In this document: piece by piece, positions 63,768-64,000 of the stretch | Layout of the letters: each line of letters opens with the position of its first letter | Numbering within the stretch: the first letter of the stretch is position 1 | Translations under genes and position numbers: made by a program | NCBI GenBank assembly: GCA_016110215.1 | Contig: JADWQD010000002.1 | Location: forward strand, 310,001 to 374,000 | DNA: 64,000 bases | Direction of reading: 5' to 3' | DNA from: Capronia americana | Taxonomy: Eukaryota; Ascomycota; Eurotiomycetes; Chaetothyriales; Herpotrichiellaceae | The notes under the pieces: model-generated | What the model was told of the DNA's origin: nothing | Seen by the model: only the letters and a program-made list of their open reading frames with translations | Database searches by the model: none

Positions 63768-64000
63768 CGTGTGAAAGCAGATTGACTGAAAGACTGCGAT
63801 CCAGACCTGCAGCGACTAAACAAACAGGCTACCTTTGTTTCCTGAATGTCCATTGCTGTTACTGAGATGCACCTGTCCGTCTGTCCGGAGGGAGGTAGGT
63901 AGGTATTTAGGTAGTAGAGGAGGACGAAAAACCTGTCCTTCGTCGTCCCGTTCTGATTAGCCGCTCGCCGCTTTGCTCACCCTCGGCTCACCTGCCGCTC
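63768..64000. other. 3' flank at window end
   Basis: Holds a short AGGTAGGTAGGTA repeat at 63893-63905. No gene seen. Confidence 0.5.

Noticed and set aside
63246..63853. Minus-strand frames of 134-143 codons
   Set aside because: Antisense shadows of the high-GC alpha/beta-hydrolase gene.

Overview
The window is nuclear DNA of a filamentous ascomycete (Pezizomycotina). Evidence: genes have one to several short introns (mostly 43-140 nt) with GT..AG ends and CTRAY-like branch sites. The proteins include a Zn2Cys6 regulator, a fungal Crh-type wall transglycosylase with LysM repeats, a DIP2/CMR2 protein and a DOPA-dioxygenase-like protein. Overall base composition looks near 50% GC. A Eurotiomycetes-like (perhaps chaetothyrialean) source would fit, but I cannot prove the order from this sequence.

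Left part (1-23.5 kb) is mostly housekeeping. On the minus strand are a cAMP phosphodiesterase (3' end cut by the window edge), the Cdc48 cofactor NPL4 and a multi-pass membrane protein with a degenerate alpha/beta-hydrolase domain. The phosphatase methylesterase PPE1 (+) converges on the ribosome-biogenesis helicase DRS1 (-). Adenine phosphoribosyltransferase (+) and the giant single-exon CMR2/DIP2 gene (+) follow.

Middle (24-35 kb): five or six minus-strand genes. A Zn2Cys6 factor, a DHA1 drug/polyamine-type MFS transporter and a dienelactone-hydrolase-family enzyme lie side by side and could form a small detoxification or catabolic group. Next come a Ser-rich protein of unknown function and a JLP2/CCDC25 homologue whose best gene model needs a one-nucleotide exon between two introns.

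34.6-48.4 kb is accessory and gene-poor. It holds a 94-aa conserved-looking small protein, a secreted Apple/PAN-like protein with a Ser/Thr-rich tail, a Crh-type GH16 enzyme with two LysM modules and a Cys-rich tail, and a small gene with a CxxC-x3-HxH motif. It also has stretches that look coding only after splicing.

Right part (48.4-64 kb): ELP6, a DOPA 4,5-dioxygenase-like gene, a nuclear-looking unknown and a septin-like GTPase, all (+). Then an ACS-family MFS transporter (-), a candidate spliced unknown (-), a 15-hydroxyprostaglandin-dehydrogenase-like SDR (-) and an alpha/beta-hydrolase (+) with a TATA box.

Intron positions were deduced by hand from reading-frame continuity, splice consensus and family conservation. 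No search or alignment could be run. No CRISPR array, rRNA, convincing tRNA or intact transposon was found.
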